Assembly: GCA_031286165.1 (NCBI GenBank)
Contig: JAITUU010000056.1
Location: 1 to 64,000, forward strand
From: Bacteroidales bacterium
Lineage (GTDB): Bacteria > Bacteroidota > Bacteroidia > Bacteroidales > UBA1715
Direction of reading: 5' to 3'
DNA length: 64,000 nucleotides
Position 1 is the first letter of the stretch. Each line of letters starts with the position of its first letter. The notes beneath the pieces are model-generated. The model did no database searches and was not told the DNA's origin. It saw nothing but the letters and a program-made list of their open reading frames with translations. Position numbers and translations under genes: made by a program. Below are positions 7,425 through 16,602 of the stretch, in pieces.

Positions 7425-8597
7425 ATGTATAGTGTATTTGTTATAATTTTTTGTCTTTGTGTAGCAGCAGTTGTGTATTGCTACGTAGTATTTCCGCTTA
7501 GTATGATAGTGCGGGTGCGTGGCAAGCGCAACAATGCAGTGCTCTTTACTGCACAGGAAGAATTGCCTGAGGTGGCAGTAATTATGGCAGTATATAATGA
7601 AGAAGAAGTAATAGCCGAAAAACTGCGCACGACCTTTGCAACTTCCTATCCGCGCGAAAAACTGCACGTGTATATTGGTTCCGATAATTCCACCGATGCT
7701 ACGCACGCCATTATTGAAACATTTCGCAAAGAATATGCACAGCTGTCATTAAAAATGTATTCGCAGCGGCAGGGAAAACCTGCAATTATCAACGATTTGG
7801 TGGCACAATGCACCGAAATGGTAATTATTTTGACAGATGCGAATGTGTATTTTGAACCGGAAACAGTGTTTGAATTGATAAAACACTACAAAAATCCCGA
7901 AATAGGACTTGTGGGTGCGCTTATAGTGAATACGAACGTGAAAAAATCGGGAATTTCCTATCAGGAAAAAACCTATTTATCGCTTGAAAATAAGGTAAAA
8001 TTTGCCGAAGGAGTGCTTGGTGGAGCCATGATTGGAGCCTTTGGCGGGGCATTTTCCTTGCGTAGAGAGTTGTATAAACCGGTTCCACCGAATTTTATAG
8101 TCGATGATTTTTATATAACAATGCAGGTATTAGTACAAGGACGGCAGGCAATTTTGGAACCGACAGCCCTGTGTTACGAAGATGTGGCAAATGTACCTTC
8201 CGAAGAATTTCGCCGAAAAGTGCGTATTTCCACCGGCAATTTTCAGAATCTGCGAGAATTTCGCTCACTGCTGCGCTGTAATAGCGTGGGGTTGTATTTT
8301 TTCTCGCACAAAGTATTGCGCTGGCTTACGCCGTTTTTCTTGTGCGGAATCATACTTATATCGGGTATTTTAGCGTTTTATAGTTTTTCGTTTGCAGTAA
8401 TTTTTGCAGTTTTTGCGTGTTCACTCATAGCCGTTGCTGCCGAAGGATTATTGAAAAAAATAGGTATTCATACCCGATTATTGCGATTTATTTCGCATTT
8501 TTACCGCATGAATTTTGCATTATTAATAGGTTATTGTAATTATAAAAAAGGAGTACAATCAAATGTGTGGCAACCAACAAAACGAAACCAAAATTAA
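7425..8597 (+). CDS. Membrane glycosyltransferase family 2
   Basis: 390 aa. An N-terminal membrane helix ([21 protein letters not shown]), then the GT2 domain: [23 protein letters not shown] (nucleotide-binding Asp), TDANVYF (DXD position), IVDDFYI, and RRKVRIS in place of the Q/RXXRW motif of processive synthases. Two to three C-terminal membrane helices follow ([35 protein letters not shown]). It resembles cellulose/hyaluronan-synthase-type enzymes or glycolipid transferases. The last 35 bp overlap the ribBA start, so translation is probably coupled. Confidence 0.87.
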   Translation: MYSVFVIIFCLCVAAVVYCYVVFPLSMIVRVRGKRNNAVLFTAQEELPEVAVIMAVYNEEEVIAEKLRTTFATSYPREKLHVYIGSDNSTDATHAIIETFRKEYAQLSLKMYSQRQGKPAIINDLVAQCTEMVIILTDANVYFEPETVFELIKHYKNPEIGLVGALIVNTNVKKSGISYQEKTYLSLENKVKFAEGVLGGAMIGAFGGAFSLRRELYKPVPPNFIVDDFYITMQVLVQGRQAILEPTALCYEDVANVPSEEFRRKVRISTGNFQNLREFRSLLRCNSVGLYFFSHKVLRWLTPFFLCGIILISGILAFYSFSFAVIFAVFACSLIAVAAEGLLKKIGIHTRLLRFISHFYRMNFALLIGYCNYKKGVQSNVWQPTKRNQN

Positions 8598-9801
8598 ACT
8601 CAATACCATAGAAGAAGCGATTGATGACATTCGCACGGGAAAAATTATTATAGTGGTGGACGATGAAGACCGCGAAAACGAAGGTGATTTTATATGTGCT
8701 GCCGAAAAAGTTACTCCCGAAATTATTAATTTTATGATAACCAACGGACGCGGGCTTTTGTGTGCACCCATTACCGAAAAACGCTGTGCGGAACTCGAAA
8801 TCCCTATGCAGGTGCAGGCAAATACTTCGATTTACGAAACGCCCTTTACCGCTACGGTAGATTTGCTCGGACACGGTTGCACCACCGGCGTTTCTATGTA
8901 CGACCGCTCCATGACCATTCGTGCCCTTGCCGACCCCAATACCAAACCCGAAGATTTGGGCAGACCGGGACACATCAGTCCGCTTCGCGCTCGTAATCGC
9001 GGCGTGTTGCGCCGACCCGGACACACCGAAGCCGCTGTGGATTTGGCGCGTTTGGCTGGTTTGTACCCCGCCGGTGCACTCATTGAAATTATCAACGAAG
9101 ACGGCACTATGGCTCGCTTGCCGCAACTTATGGAAATTGCGAAAAAATACGATATGAAAATTGTTTCTATTAAAGATTTGATTGCATATTTGCTTGATAA
9201 AGAAAGTATTGTGGAAATGGGCGAACGAGTAAAATTGCCCACCGAGTTCGGAAATTTCGACCTTGTGCCTTTTGTGCAACTTTCCAACGGACAAGAACAC
9301 ATAGCCCTTATAAAAGGGGAGTGGAAGGCAGACGAAGCGATTTTGGTGCGCGTGCACTCTTCGTGCATGACCGGCGATATTTTTATGAGCGAACGCTGCG
9401 ATTGCGGAAATCAGTTGCACGAGGCTATGCGCATGGTGGAAAAAGAAGGAAAAGGAGTGATAGTGTACCTCAATCAAGAGGGGCGCGGTATAGGACTTTT
9501 CAATAAAATAAAAGCATATAAACTACAAGAACAAGGACTTGATACCGTAGAGGCGAATTTACAACTTGGATTTAAAGACGATGAACGCGACTATGGTATT
9601 GGTGCAACAATTTTGCATCAACTTGGCGTGCACAATATGCGATTACTTACCAATAATCCGAAAAAACGCGCCGGGCTTGAAGGGTATGGACTGCATGTGG
9701 TGGAAAATGTGCCGATAGAATTTCCGGTAACGGAGCATAATAAATTTTATATGCAAACCAAAAAAGAAAAAATGGGGCATAATTTAACGTGCTGCAGGTA
9801 A
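8563..9801 (+). CDS. ribBA: Bifunctional DHBP synthase / GTP cyclohydrolase II
   Basis: 412 aa fusion of two riboflavin enzymes. Residues 1-205, Rib[19 protein letters not shown] (metal-binding Glu and acidic loop), [14 protein letters not shown], and [18 protein letters not shown], converting ribulose 5-phosphate to 3,4-dihydroxy-2-butanone 4-phosphate. Residues 210-400, Rib[22 protein letters not shown] (zinc cysteines), [11 protein letters not shown], and [17 protein letters not shown], opening the GTP ring. No riboswitch-like leader is possible, because the start lies inside the preceding gene. Confidence 0.97.
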   Translation: MCGNQQNETKIKLNTIEEAIDDIRTGKIIIVVDDEDRENEGDFICAAEKVTPEIINFMITNGRGLLCAPITEKRCAELEIPMQVQANTSIYETPFTATVDLLGHGCTTGVSMYDRSMTIRALADPNTKPEDLGRPGHISPLRARNRGVLRRPGHTEAAVDLARLAGLYPAGALIEIINEDGTMARLPQLMEIAKKYDMKIVSIKDLIAYLLDKESIVEMGERVKLPTEFGNFDLVPFVQLSNGQEHIALIKGEWKADEAILVRVHSSCMTGDIFMSERCDCGNQLHEAMRMVEKEGKGVIVYLNQEGRGIGLFNKIKAYKLQEQGLDTVEANLQLGFKDDERDYGIGATILHQLGVHNMRLLTNNPKKRAGLEGYGLHVVENVPIEFPVTEHNKFYMQTKKEKMGHNLTCCR

Positions 9802-9805
9802 AAAT

Positions 9806-10387
9806 ATGATACAAATAGAAAACACTCTCGTAAGCCTCGATGTAATTGAAAAACAATTTTGCTGCGATATTGCACGCTGCAAGGGAATATGCTGCATTGA
9901 GGGCGATTCGGGTGCGCCGCTTACCGATGCCGAAGTGCTTGCTTATCAAACATATTTACCGAAAATTTTGCCTTTTTTGTGTGAAGAAAATCAACATGCT
10001 TTGCGCTCACACAATGTGTTTTACTACGACCACGATGGCGAAAAAGTTACTACGCTTATCAATAATGCGCAGTGTGCGTTTACGGTGCTGGAAGATGGCG
10101 TGTTTTCCTGCGCCATAGAACGCGCCTACAAAACCGGCGTAATTCCTGTGCAAAAACCTATTTCCTGTCATTTATACCCTATTCGTTGCAGGCAATATCG
10201 CGATTTTGAGGCGGTAAATTATGAAACATGGGCTATTTGCGGCGATGCTGTGTGCAAAGGAAAAAAGGAGCATGTGCGCGTGTATGAGTTTTTGAAAGAA
10301 CCGTTAATACGCAAATACGGAAAATCGTGGTATGCAGAATTGGAAAAAATTGCAAAAGAATGGCTGGCTCAAAAACAGGGGAAATAA
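9806..10387 (+). CDS. DUF3109 family cysteine-rich protein
   Basis: 193 aa. CCDIARCKGICCIEGDSGAPL at the N-terminus, FSCAIE in the middle, and SCHLYPIRC plus CGDAVCKG near the C-terminus form four Cys clusters, as in DUF3109 proteins of Bacteroidota. The Cys layout resembles zinc/iron-sulfur CxxxCxxC proteins (YkgJ-like); metal binding is likely and function is unknown. It lies 4 bp after ribBA and is very probably co-transcribed. Confidence 0.85.
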   Translation: MIQIENTLVSLDVIEKQFCCDIARCKGICCIEGDSGAPLTDAEVLAYQTYLPKILPFLCEENQHALRSHNVFYYDHDGEKVTTLINNAQCAFTVLEDGVFSCAIERAYKTGVIPVQKPISCHLYPIRCRQYRDFEAVNYETWAICGDAVCKGKKEHVRVYEFLKEPLIRKYGKSWYAELEKIAKEWLAQKQGK

Positions 10388-10392
10388 TCAAT

Positions 10393-11370
10393 ATGTTTGT
10401 AGCACCGTATATACAGTCGTCATTGCGAACGAGAGTGAAGCAATCTATTGTGTTTCTATTACTCATACTATTGCAGTGCGAGTCATTTGCACAAGATACT
10501 ATTTCTGCTCCCCTATCCGATAGTGTGAATGTGCTTTTGCAGGGAAAATTATCTGACCCCACGCCTCGTGTACGCCCGTATCGCGTGGCAATTGTGGCAT
10601 CAGCGGTGCCTATTACTATGGCAGGGGTGTTTGTGTATTTGCACTATGCGTGGTGGAGCGAGCAACGCGCGAAATTTCATTTTTCCGATGACGTGTTGTA
10701 TGCCAAAAATTTAGATAAAGCAGGGCATTTTCTTTCTTCGCTCATAGTATCTACCGCCTTTGCCGATTTATACACGTTTGCCGGTATTCAGCGCAAAAAT
10801 GCCGTGTGGTTTGGAGCCGGTACCTCTATTTTGTGTGCCACCATAGTAGAAGTGCGCGATGGTTTGGCTCCCTTTTGGGGATTTTCGCGTTTCGATGAGT
10901 TGGCAAACGTAATGGGTGCGCTCTATCCTGTGTTGCAGGAAAAAGTGCCGTTTTTTCGGAATTTTAATTTCAAATGGAGTTGGAGTTTTACCAAAGCTTC
11001 GTATTACATGACTTTGCCGGAAAATCAAAATAGTATTTTTTTGGACGACTACGAACGGCAAAATTTTTGGTTCACCATTGATATTGCGCGACTATTTTTT
11101 CCTCACAAAGACCATCGAAAATTTCCCTACTTTATAGACCCTGCCATAGGGTTGAGTGCTCGTGGACTGAATGGACACGATATTACCAATTCCATACCTT
11201 CCACCGGGCACCGTGAATGGTTGCTGGGTTTTGATATTAATCTCTCGAAACTGCGATTTGGTAATTCCAGAGCAGAACACTATGTGCGTAAATACTTGAA
11301 TTTCTACCGATTACCTATGCCTACCATGCGCGTGGCACCCGACCCAAAGTTGTATATTATTAATTGGTAA
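10393..11370 (+). CDS. DUF2279-like envelope protein
   Basis: 325 aa from the ATG at 10393. Signal peptide core SIVFLLLILLQCESFAQ, then a short linker, a membrane helix (VAIVASAVPITMAGVFVYL), KAGHFLSSLIVSTAFADLY, EVRDGLAPFWGFSRFDELANVMGAL, and a soluble C-terminal part. The GHF..S..D.....G.....E..DG order is that of the DUF2279 family of predicted periplasmic/outer-membrane proteins. The n-region (SSLRTRVKQSI) is encoded by a dispersed palindromic repeat (10419-10448). Function unknown. Confidence 0.75.
   Translation: MFVAPYIQSSLRTRVKQSIVFLLLILLQCESFAQDTISAPLSDSVNVLLQGKLSDPTPRVRPYRVAIVASAVPITMAGVFVYLHYAWWSEQRAKFHFSDDVLYAKNLDKAGHFLSSLIVSTAFADLYTFAGIQRKNAVWFGAGTSILCATIVEVRDGLAPFWGFSRFDELANVMGALYPVLQEKVPFFRNFNFKWSWSFTKASYYMTLPENQNSIFLDDYERQNFWFTIDIARLFFPHKDHRKFPYFIDPAIGLSARGLNGHDITNSIPSTGHREWLLGFDINLSKLRFGNSRAEHYVRKYLNFYRLPMPTMRVAPDPKLYIINW
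10419..10448 (+). repeat. Dispersed repeat, copy 1 (inside a coding start)
   Basis: GTCATTGCGAAC...GTGAAGCAATCTAT, imperfectly palindromic (ATTGC/GCAAT arms). The same 30-bp element recurs inverted at 31149-31177. Here it forms the basic n-region of the signal peptide of the 10393 gene. Confidence 0.7.
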
Positions 11371-11513
11371 GTGCACTGTGCTAATGTGTGCTAATATGAT
11401 AATAATGGTATTGAGTAGTTAGTATATGGAACATACATTGCGTGGGCTGAAAATATTGCAACAGTATTACATTGAAAACAAAGCATGTAAAAAACACAAA
11501 ATGTATGGGGGAT

Positions 11514-12485
11514 TTAGGGGACAACAATAGCACTTTCAATAGGGGTAGGCACAAAGCGATATGATTCAATTCCTTTCACTCCCGGTTTTGCCATAAAAAG
11601 TCCGCCGGCGTGGGGAAATTTTTTGTCGGAACCTTCGGGTTGCCAATTTCTGGCAGTAGTAATGTAAAGTTCGTCAAGATTTTCTCCGCCAAAAGCCACC
11701 GAAGTTACGTTTGGAGAGGGCACATCTATGCTTTGCATCAATTTTCGCGTGTAGGGATTCCAGCAACTTACTTTTGCGCCGCCCCAATGCGCCACCCATA
11801 TCATGCCGCGTTCGTCTATGGTGCAGCCATCGGGCGTGCCCCATTCTTTGGGTGTGTCTATAATGCGTTCGCCGCGCGAAATCGAGCGTTTTTCGGCATT
11901 ATACACAAAAGCCATAATGCTGTACGTAGGCGAATCTATGTAGTAAAACGTCAATCCATCGGGCGACCAGCACAAACCGTTGGAAACGGTAACATTCGTG
12001 CGTTTTTCTTCTATGGCAAAATCGCCGGAAATTCTATACAGTGCTGCAATGGGCTTGGTAGTTTCTTTATCCATAGTGCCCACCCAGAGTTCTCCTTGCG
12101 GCGAACATTTTCCATCGTTGAAGCGCACGCGCTCCACATCTATTTCGGGGCGAAGGCGTTCGATTAATTCCTGTGTTTCTAAATTAAATTCATAGATACC
12201 GCGCGCAAGTGCGAGCAATACGTGCGAAGAATCTATCACCACTACCGTAGCAATTTCTTCGGGCATAGGGTAGGAATCCATTTTTTGCAACTGCGGTGCA
12301 TATACATGAAGCATTTTACCGGCTATATCTATCCAAAAAAGCCGCTGAGTAGGAGCGTCCCACAGCGCACCTTCGCCCACGGCTGCTTGTGCATCTATCA
12401 CGAGTTCTATCGGGAGCGATTTTTCTGCGCAACTATATGTAAAAATTCCCATAAGTATGAATAGTAGTTTGTGAATGATTTTCAT
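11514..12485 (-). CDS. SMP-30/gluconolactonase-like lipoprotein
   Basis: 323 aa. Lipoprotein signal MKIIHKLLFILMGIFTYSC with Cys 19 as lipid site. Six-bladed propeller motifs: VGEGALWDAPTQRLFWIDI (metal-binding Glu), RFNDGKCSPQGELWVGTM, SNGLCWSPDGLTFYYIDS (Asn/Asp ligands), and PDGCTIDERGMIWVAHWGG. These match the SMP-30/LRE family, which hydrolyses sugar lactones in a metal-dependent way. The lactone is unknown. It ends a minus-strand run with dnaG (4 bp apart). Confidence 0.9.
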   Translation of the reverse strand: MKIIHKLLFILMGIFTYSCAEKSLPIELVIDAQAAVGEGALWDAPTQRLFWIDIAGKMLHVYAPQLQKMDSYPMPEEIATVVVIDSSHVLLALARGIYEFNLETQELIERLRPEIDVERVRFNDGKCSPQGELWVGTMDKETTKPIAALYRISGDFAIEEKRTNVTVSNGLCWSPDGLTFYYIDSPTYSIMAFVYNAEKRSISRGERIIDTPKEWGTPDGCTIDERGMIWVAHWGGAKVSCWNPYTRKLMQSIDVPSPNVTSVAFGGENLDELYITTARNWQPEGSDKKFPHAGGLFMAKPGVKGIESYRFVPTPIESAIVVP

Positions 12486-12489
12486 GTTT

Positions 12490-14412
12490 TTACACTACGT
12501 GTTTGAGTTCTTTGGTTATGTTTTGTATTGTTTTTTTCTTTTTGGCGAGTTCTGCGGTTATGTGCAGTAATTCTTCGGGCGAAAGCGGATTTTTCAACTG
12601 ATTTGCCAATGCTTTGTATTCGTCTTCCAATCGTTTGCGTTTGTAGGTGGCTATGGTGTCCCACACTACGGTTGAGAGTTTTTGTTCTTCGGTTTCGTAG
12701 GCACTTTGGCGTTTTTTCCAAATTCCGCTCAGGGTCATATCCATTGATTTTTTTACAAAATCTATCGACCACGCCGCACACTGCTGATTGTGGTGATTGT
12801 TGAAATACTGCGAAGCATCGTGTTGTTGTAAATTGTGCTCAAAATATTCGCGAAACATTGCCGGAAATACATCTTGCTGCAAACACATTCCGCCGTCTAT
12901 AATTTCTTTGTGTAAATATTCGTGTACATGAATCGGTTGCGGTAAAATTGGCAAATCCACTGTTTTATCGCCATATACTATGAGTAGTCGCAGGAGTTCT
13001 TTTTCGGTAGAAATAATCCCCATCGTATCGTTTTGCTCGGTAATTTCGGCAATTTGCTCCGGAGTGGGAGTTTGTTGTTGAGGACGGTTATGTGTTTGTA
13101 GTATTGCGGTTTGGGTAATTTTTTGTAACTGTTTGAGCAACACATCTTGCGAAATTTTGAGAATTTTACTACATTCTTCTACATACACCATTTGCGTAAC
13201 CGGGTCGGGAATGAGAGAAATAGTGCGCACCACATCGTTTATCAATTTTGCGCGTTCTATGGGGTCATTTTGCGTTTCACCGGCAAAAAGTTGTGTTTTA
13301 AAAGTTATAAAATCGGTTTTATGCGTTTTTATATAATTATGCAATTCATCTGCACTGTGTTTGCGGGCAAAACTATCGGGGTCATCGCCATCGGGCAATA
13401 GGAGCACCGACACGTTCATTCCTTGTTCCAAAATAATATTGATACCGCGCAGTGCGGCTTTGATGCCTGCCATATCGCCGTCATATACTACCAATACGTT
13501 GTTGGTAAATTTTTGTATCAAGCGAATTTGCTCCACTGTGAGCGAAGTGCCGCTCGATGCAACTACATTGCGCACACCGGCTTGGTGCATGGAAATAACA
13601 TCGGTATAGCCCTCTACCAGAATACATTGGTCTTGTTTTGCTATTTCGGTACGAGCAAAATAAATACCGTAGAGGGTTTTGCTTTTATTGTAAATTTCCG
13701 ATTCGGGAGAATTGAGGTATTTTGCAAATTTTTTATCGGGATTGGCACCCACAATACGTCCACCAAAGCCAATAACCGCGCCGGAAAGGGAGTGAATGGG
13801 AAACATAACCCGTCCGCGAAATCTATCTACATTGCCGTAATCGGCGGTAATGGTCAGTCCGGTTTTTTCCAAATATTCCAATTTGTAGCCGGCTGCGAGT
13901 GCCGCTTGGGTAAAGGCATCTTTTTGTTCTAAGCAGTAACCGAGTTGAAATTGCTTGATAGTTTCTTCGGTAAATCCGCGTTCTTTAAAGTAGGAGAGTG
14001 CTATTGCTTTGCCATCGGCGGTGTTGTGCAAATTGTTTGCAAAATATTCGTTTGCAAAACTATTCACCACCTGCAAACTTTCGCGCAGGTCGAAATGTTG
14101 CTTTTCCTCATCGCTCAAATGAGTTTCTACTACGGCGATGTTGTATTTTTTTGCAATGTATTTGAGTGCATCGGTAAACGACATTTTTTCGTGTTCCATT
14201 ACAAATCCTACGGCATTACCTGCTTTTCCGCAGCCGAAACACTTGTAAATTCCCTTTGCCGGCGACACTACAAACGAAGGCGTTTTTTCGTTGTGAAAAG
14301 GGCAACATCCTTTGTAATTCACTCCGGCTTTTTTGAGCGACATAAAATCACCCAACACTTCGTCTATGCGAGCGCGGTCTATTATTGCCTGTTTACAATC
14401 GGGGTGTATCAT
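12490..14412 (-). CDS. dnaG: DNA primase
   Basis: 640 aa. N-terminal CHC2 zinc finger (CCPFHNEKTPSF...YKCFGCGKAGNA), RNA polymerase core with GRVMFPIHSLSGAVIGFGGRI, TOPRIM acidic motifs LVEGYTDVISMHQAG and VVYDGDMAGIKAALRG, and a helical C-terminal DnaB-binding region. Full length. Synthesises RNA primers at the fork. The 4 bp to the next gene suggest joint transcription. Confidence 0.97.
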   Translation of the reverse strand: MIHPDCKQAIIDRARIDEVLGDFMSLKKAGVNYKGCCPFHNEKTPSFVVSPAKGIYKCFGCGKAGNAVGFVMEHEKMSFTDALKYIAKKYNIAVVETHLSDEEKQHFDLRESLQVVNSFANEYFANNLHNTADGKAIALSYFKERGFTEETIKQFQLGYCLEQKDAFTQAALAAGYKLEYLEKTGLTITADYGNVDRFRGRVMFPIHSLSGAVIGFGGRIVGANPDKKFAKYLNSPESEIYNKSKTLYGIYFARTEIAKQDQCILVEGYTDVISMHQAGVRNVVASSGTSLTVEQIRLIQKFTNNVLVVYDGDMAGIKAALRGINIILEQGMNVSVLLLPDGDDPDSFARKHSADELHNYIKTHKTDFITFKTQLFAGETQNDPIERAKLINDVVRTISLIPDPVTQMVYVEECSKILKISQDVLLKQLQKITQTAILQTHNRPQQQTPTPEQIAEITEQNDTMGIISTEKELLRLLIVYGDKTVDLPILPQPIHVHEYLHKEIIDGGMCLQQDVFPAMFREYFEHNLQQHDASQYFNNHHNQQCAAWSIDFVKKSMDMTLSGIWKKRQSAYETEEQKLSTVVWDTIATYKRKRLEDEYKALANQLKNPLSPEELLHITAELAKKKKTIQNITKELKHVV

Positions 14413-14447
14413 TCAATTACGAATTTTCAATTACAAATTACGAATAG

Positions 14448-14455
14448 CAAAAATA
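14448..14455 (-). promoter_or_regulatory. -7 box TATTTTTG for dnaG
   Basis: Minus strand TATTTTTG, 35 bp before the dnaG ATG. The leader between consists of AATTACGAATT-type repeats. Confidence 0.55.
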
Positions 14456-14468
14456 CGATTTAATTATA

Positions 14469-14527
14469 AACGGCAAAGCCCTCAACGAAGTTAATTGTAA
14501 AACATTTTGTTCAACGAAGTTAATTGC
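14469..14527. repeat. Dispersed repeat with AACGAAGTTAATT, two units
   Basis: AACGGCAAAGCC then CTCAACGAAGTTAATTG (14469-14497), and a second partial unit TTCAACGAAGTTAATTG (14510-14526). A third, nearly identical unit lies at 56096-56125. Non-coding, between dnaG and nth. It may be a mobile REP-like sequence. Confidence 0.6.
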
Positions 14528-14604
14528 AAATTGTAAATTAATTTTTGAACAGCGTGCGAAAAAAATACTATATTCGTTCTCTCTTTTTATAAACCGCAAA
14601 CCCC

Positions 14605-15243
14605 ATGAAACTAACAGAGAAATACGCCGTCTGCATAGCATATTTTCAAAAAATTATGCCCAGCCCGCAGTGTGAACTCAATTTTTCCAACGAATTTGAA
14701 TTACTTGTTGCCGTAATTCTTTCGGCGCAGTGCACAGATAAGCGCGTGAATACCATTACACCTGCGCTGTTTGCGGCTTTGCCCACACCCGAAGCATTTG
14801 CGAATACTACTATTGATGGTATTTATTACTACATTCGCAGTTGTTCCTACCCCAATAATAAAGCAAAATTGCTGCACGCTGCCGCAAAAATGCTATTGGA
14901 GAACTATGGCGGTAAACTGCCGCAGAATATGGAAGAATTACAAAACATACCCGGCGTGGGGCGCAAAACTGCCAACGTACTATGCAGTGTGCTGTGGCAT
15001 CAACCCACTATGGCGGTAGATACGCACGTGTTTCGCGTGGCAAATAGAATAGGGCTGACGAAGGCGAAAAATGTGCTTGAAACCGAAAAACAATTACTCG
15101 CTCACACGCCCAAAGATGCACTCTATTTTATGCACCATTGGTTGATTTTACATGGAAGATACTGCTGTACAGCGCGAAAACCGCACTGCGAACGCTGCGA
15201 ATTGACGCTTGTGTGTGATTATTTTAACAATGTGCCAATATGA
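14605..15243 (+). CDS. nth: Endonuclease III (DNA glycosylase/AP lyase)
   Basis: 212 aa, standard length. VILSAQCTDKRVN, helix-hairpin-helix LQNIPGVGRKTANV with catalytic Lys 121, VDTHVFRVANRIGL with catalytic Asp 139, and the C-terminal 4Fe-4S ligands C-x6-C-x2-C-x5-C (CTARKPHCERCELTLVC). Removes oxidised pyrimidines from DNA in base excision repair. Confidence 0.96.
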   Translation: MKLTEKYAVCIAYFQKIMPSPQCELNFSNEFELLVAVILSAQCTDKRVNTITPALFAALPTPEAFANTTIDGIYYYIRSCSYPNNKAKLLHAAAKMLLENYGGKLPQNMEELQNIPGVGRKTANVLCSVLWHQPTMAVDTHVFRVANRIGLTKAKNVLETEKQLLAHTPKDALYFMHHWLILHGRYCCTARKPHCERCELTLVCDYFNNVPI

Positions 15244-15264
15244 CAATATGCTAATATGGCAATA

Positions 15265-16047
15265 TTAAATATCAAAAAACTTATCTTTTTCAAATTTCAC
15301 AAGGTGCTCGTATTCATGGCGGGGGATACACACAAGTTCGTTATCGCCGATGCCGCGAATTGCTACTTTTTTGGTAATAAACAGAGAGTTATATTCGCTA
15401 TCGAAAGCATTGGTATTGATTCCACGCTGCGAAAAACAGAATGACAGTGAGTTGAGTTTTTGCAATCGTGCCGAAATATTAATGCAGGGACCCACAAAAT
15501 CGTTGCCATTGCCCACGCTGTAAATAAATCCGCGAGCAATGCCGCAACGCAGTTTAAATGGTAGCTGCGCCACTTTTTGTGCTATGCGCGGTAAAAATTC
15601 TTGTTCGTATTTCTGGCAAATGCGGTACATTGCCACTATAACATTGTTGATACTCACATCGCTGAGTGAAGAAACATTCCACAAAAAGAGCAAGCCATCG
15701 CCCAAATATTTAGAAAGAAAGGGTAAATCTGCCCACGTAGAGTAGCCTTCTTCAAATATTTCGCAGGTAAGTTCCTGTTTTATTTCATCGAACATCCATT
15801 TCAAAAACGTATCTAAAAAAAGTGGTACCGCTAAGTGTGGGTCCACTTGTTTGCAAAAAGCGGTAAAGCCTTCCAAATCGAAAATCACACTCAGCGCGTC
15901 TATGGTGGTGGTTTTTGAACTAATAGTGCCCAATCCCAAAATAGATTCGTTGAAATTGTCGAAACTCTGTTTGCGTATCAGTTTTTGTGGGCGATTGTTG
16001 CGCACAATGTCAATAAAATCGGCATTTGTTACAGTAAATTGTGTCAT
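15265..16047 (-). CDS. Class III nucleotidyl cyclase (predicted adenylate cyclase)
   Basis: 260 aa soluble protein with one cyclase homology domain (about residues 50-235). All catalytic positions are visible: metal Asp 57 (FDLEGF), Lys 113 and Asp 117 (KYLGDG), Asp 183 (DFVGPCIN), Asn 190 and Arg 194 (INISARL). Lys/Asp at the base-selecting sites suggest ATP as substrate. The N-terminal 50 residues show no known sensor. No cyclic-nucleotide-binding effector was recognised in the neighbourhood, so the output is unknown; a defence-type (Pycsar-like) pairing is not supported. Monocistronic with its own -7 box. Confidence 0.82.
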   Translation of the reverse strand: MTQFTVTNADFIDIVRNNRPQKLIRKQSFDNFNESILGLGTISSKTTTIDALSVIFDLEGFTAFCKQVDPHLAVPLFLDTFLKWMFDEIKQELTCEIFEEGYSTWADLPFLSKYLGDGLLFLWNVSSLSDVSINNVIVAMYRICQKYEQEFLPRIAQKVAQLPFKLRCGIARGFIYSVGNGNDFVGPCINISARLQKLNSLSFCFSQRGINTNAFDSEYNSLFITKKVAIRGIGDNELVCIPRHEYEHLVKFEKDKFFDI

Positions 16048-16068
16048 AGAGCAGCAAAATTAATACGA

Positions 16069-16076
16069 CAAAAGTA
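16069..16076 (-). promoter_or_regulatory. -7 box TACTTTTG for the cyclase gene
   Basis: Minus strand, 21 bp before the ATG at 16047; gives a very short leader. Confidence 0.55.
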
Positions 16077-16375
16077 CGATTTAATTGGTAATGCTACATG
16101 GTAAATTGTAATTTATTTCTGTTTTCTGTTGTTCGCTGTCTAATATTTCACTACTTTGTACTCATACTGTATTACTTTTTTTAGAGCAGTACACAATTTT
16201 TTGCAATGTTTTTCGTCATATAAAAATGTGTTACAAAACATATTTTTGTAATGCCATGCAGAGTTACAAAAAAAAATGTTAGTTTTGCACATTGAATTGA
16301 TATAATACATTTTACGAAAAAATAGAGATAGTGCCAACAAGCACTGTATGACATACATAATATAGCGTTTCGCTT

Positions 16376-16524
16376 AAATTTTCCCTTTGATACAAAATAC
16401 GACCAATATTTAACAAAAGGGGGAGAGTTGAAGAAGAAACGCCTGCGATAAGCGTAGGCGTTTCTCTTTACTTTCTTTTGTAAGCCTTTGGTCGGGCGAT
16501 GTATCAAAAAGTAAAGGGAAATTA
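16376..16524. repeat. Nested inverted repeat, MITE-like or structured RNA
   Basis: Four nested arm pairs: AATTTTCCC/GGGAAATT (outer, one bulge), TGATACA/TGTATCA (16388-16394 with 16500-16506), CGACCAA/TTGGTCG, and AACAAAAG/CTTTTGT. A central stem AAACGCCTGCG/CGTAGGCGTTT has loop ATAAG. The whole can fold into one long hairpin. It sits in the 555-bp gap 16048-16602 upstream of the WG-repeat gene. The rest of that gap is A+T rich with no gene seen. Confidence 0.6.
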
Positions 16525-16602
16525 GTCTGCGCTTTTTTTGTGTGCTATAGTGAAAGAAAATACAGAAACAATAAAAATTCCTTACATCTAAAAATAATAA
16601 GT

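Noticed and set aside
15265-16047. Pycsar-type anti-phage cyclase
   Set aside because: No effector gene beside it, and the base-selecting residues are those of an adenylate cyclase.
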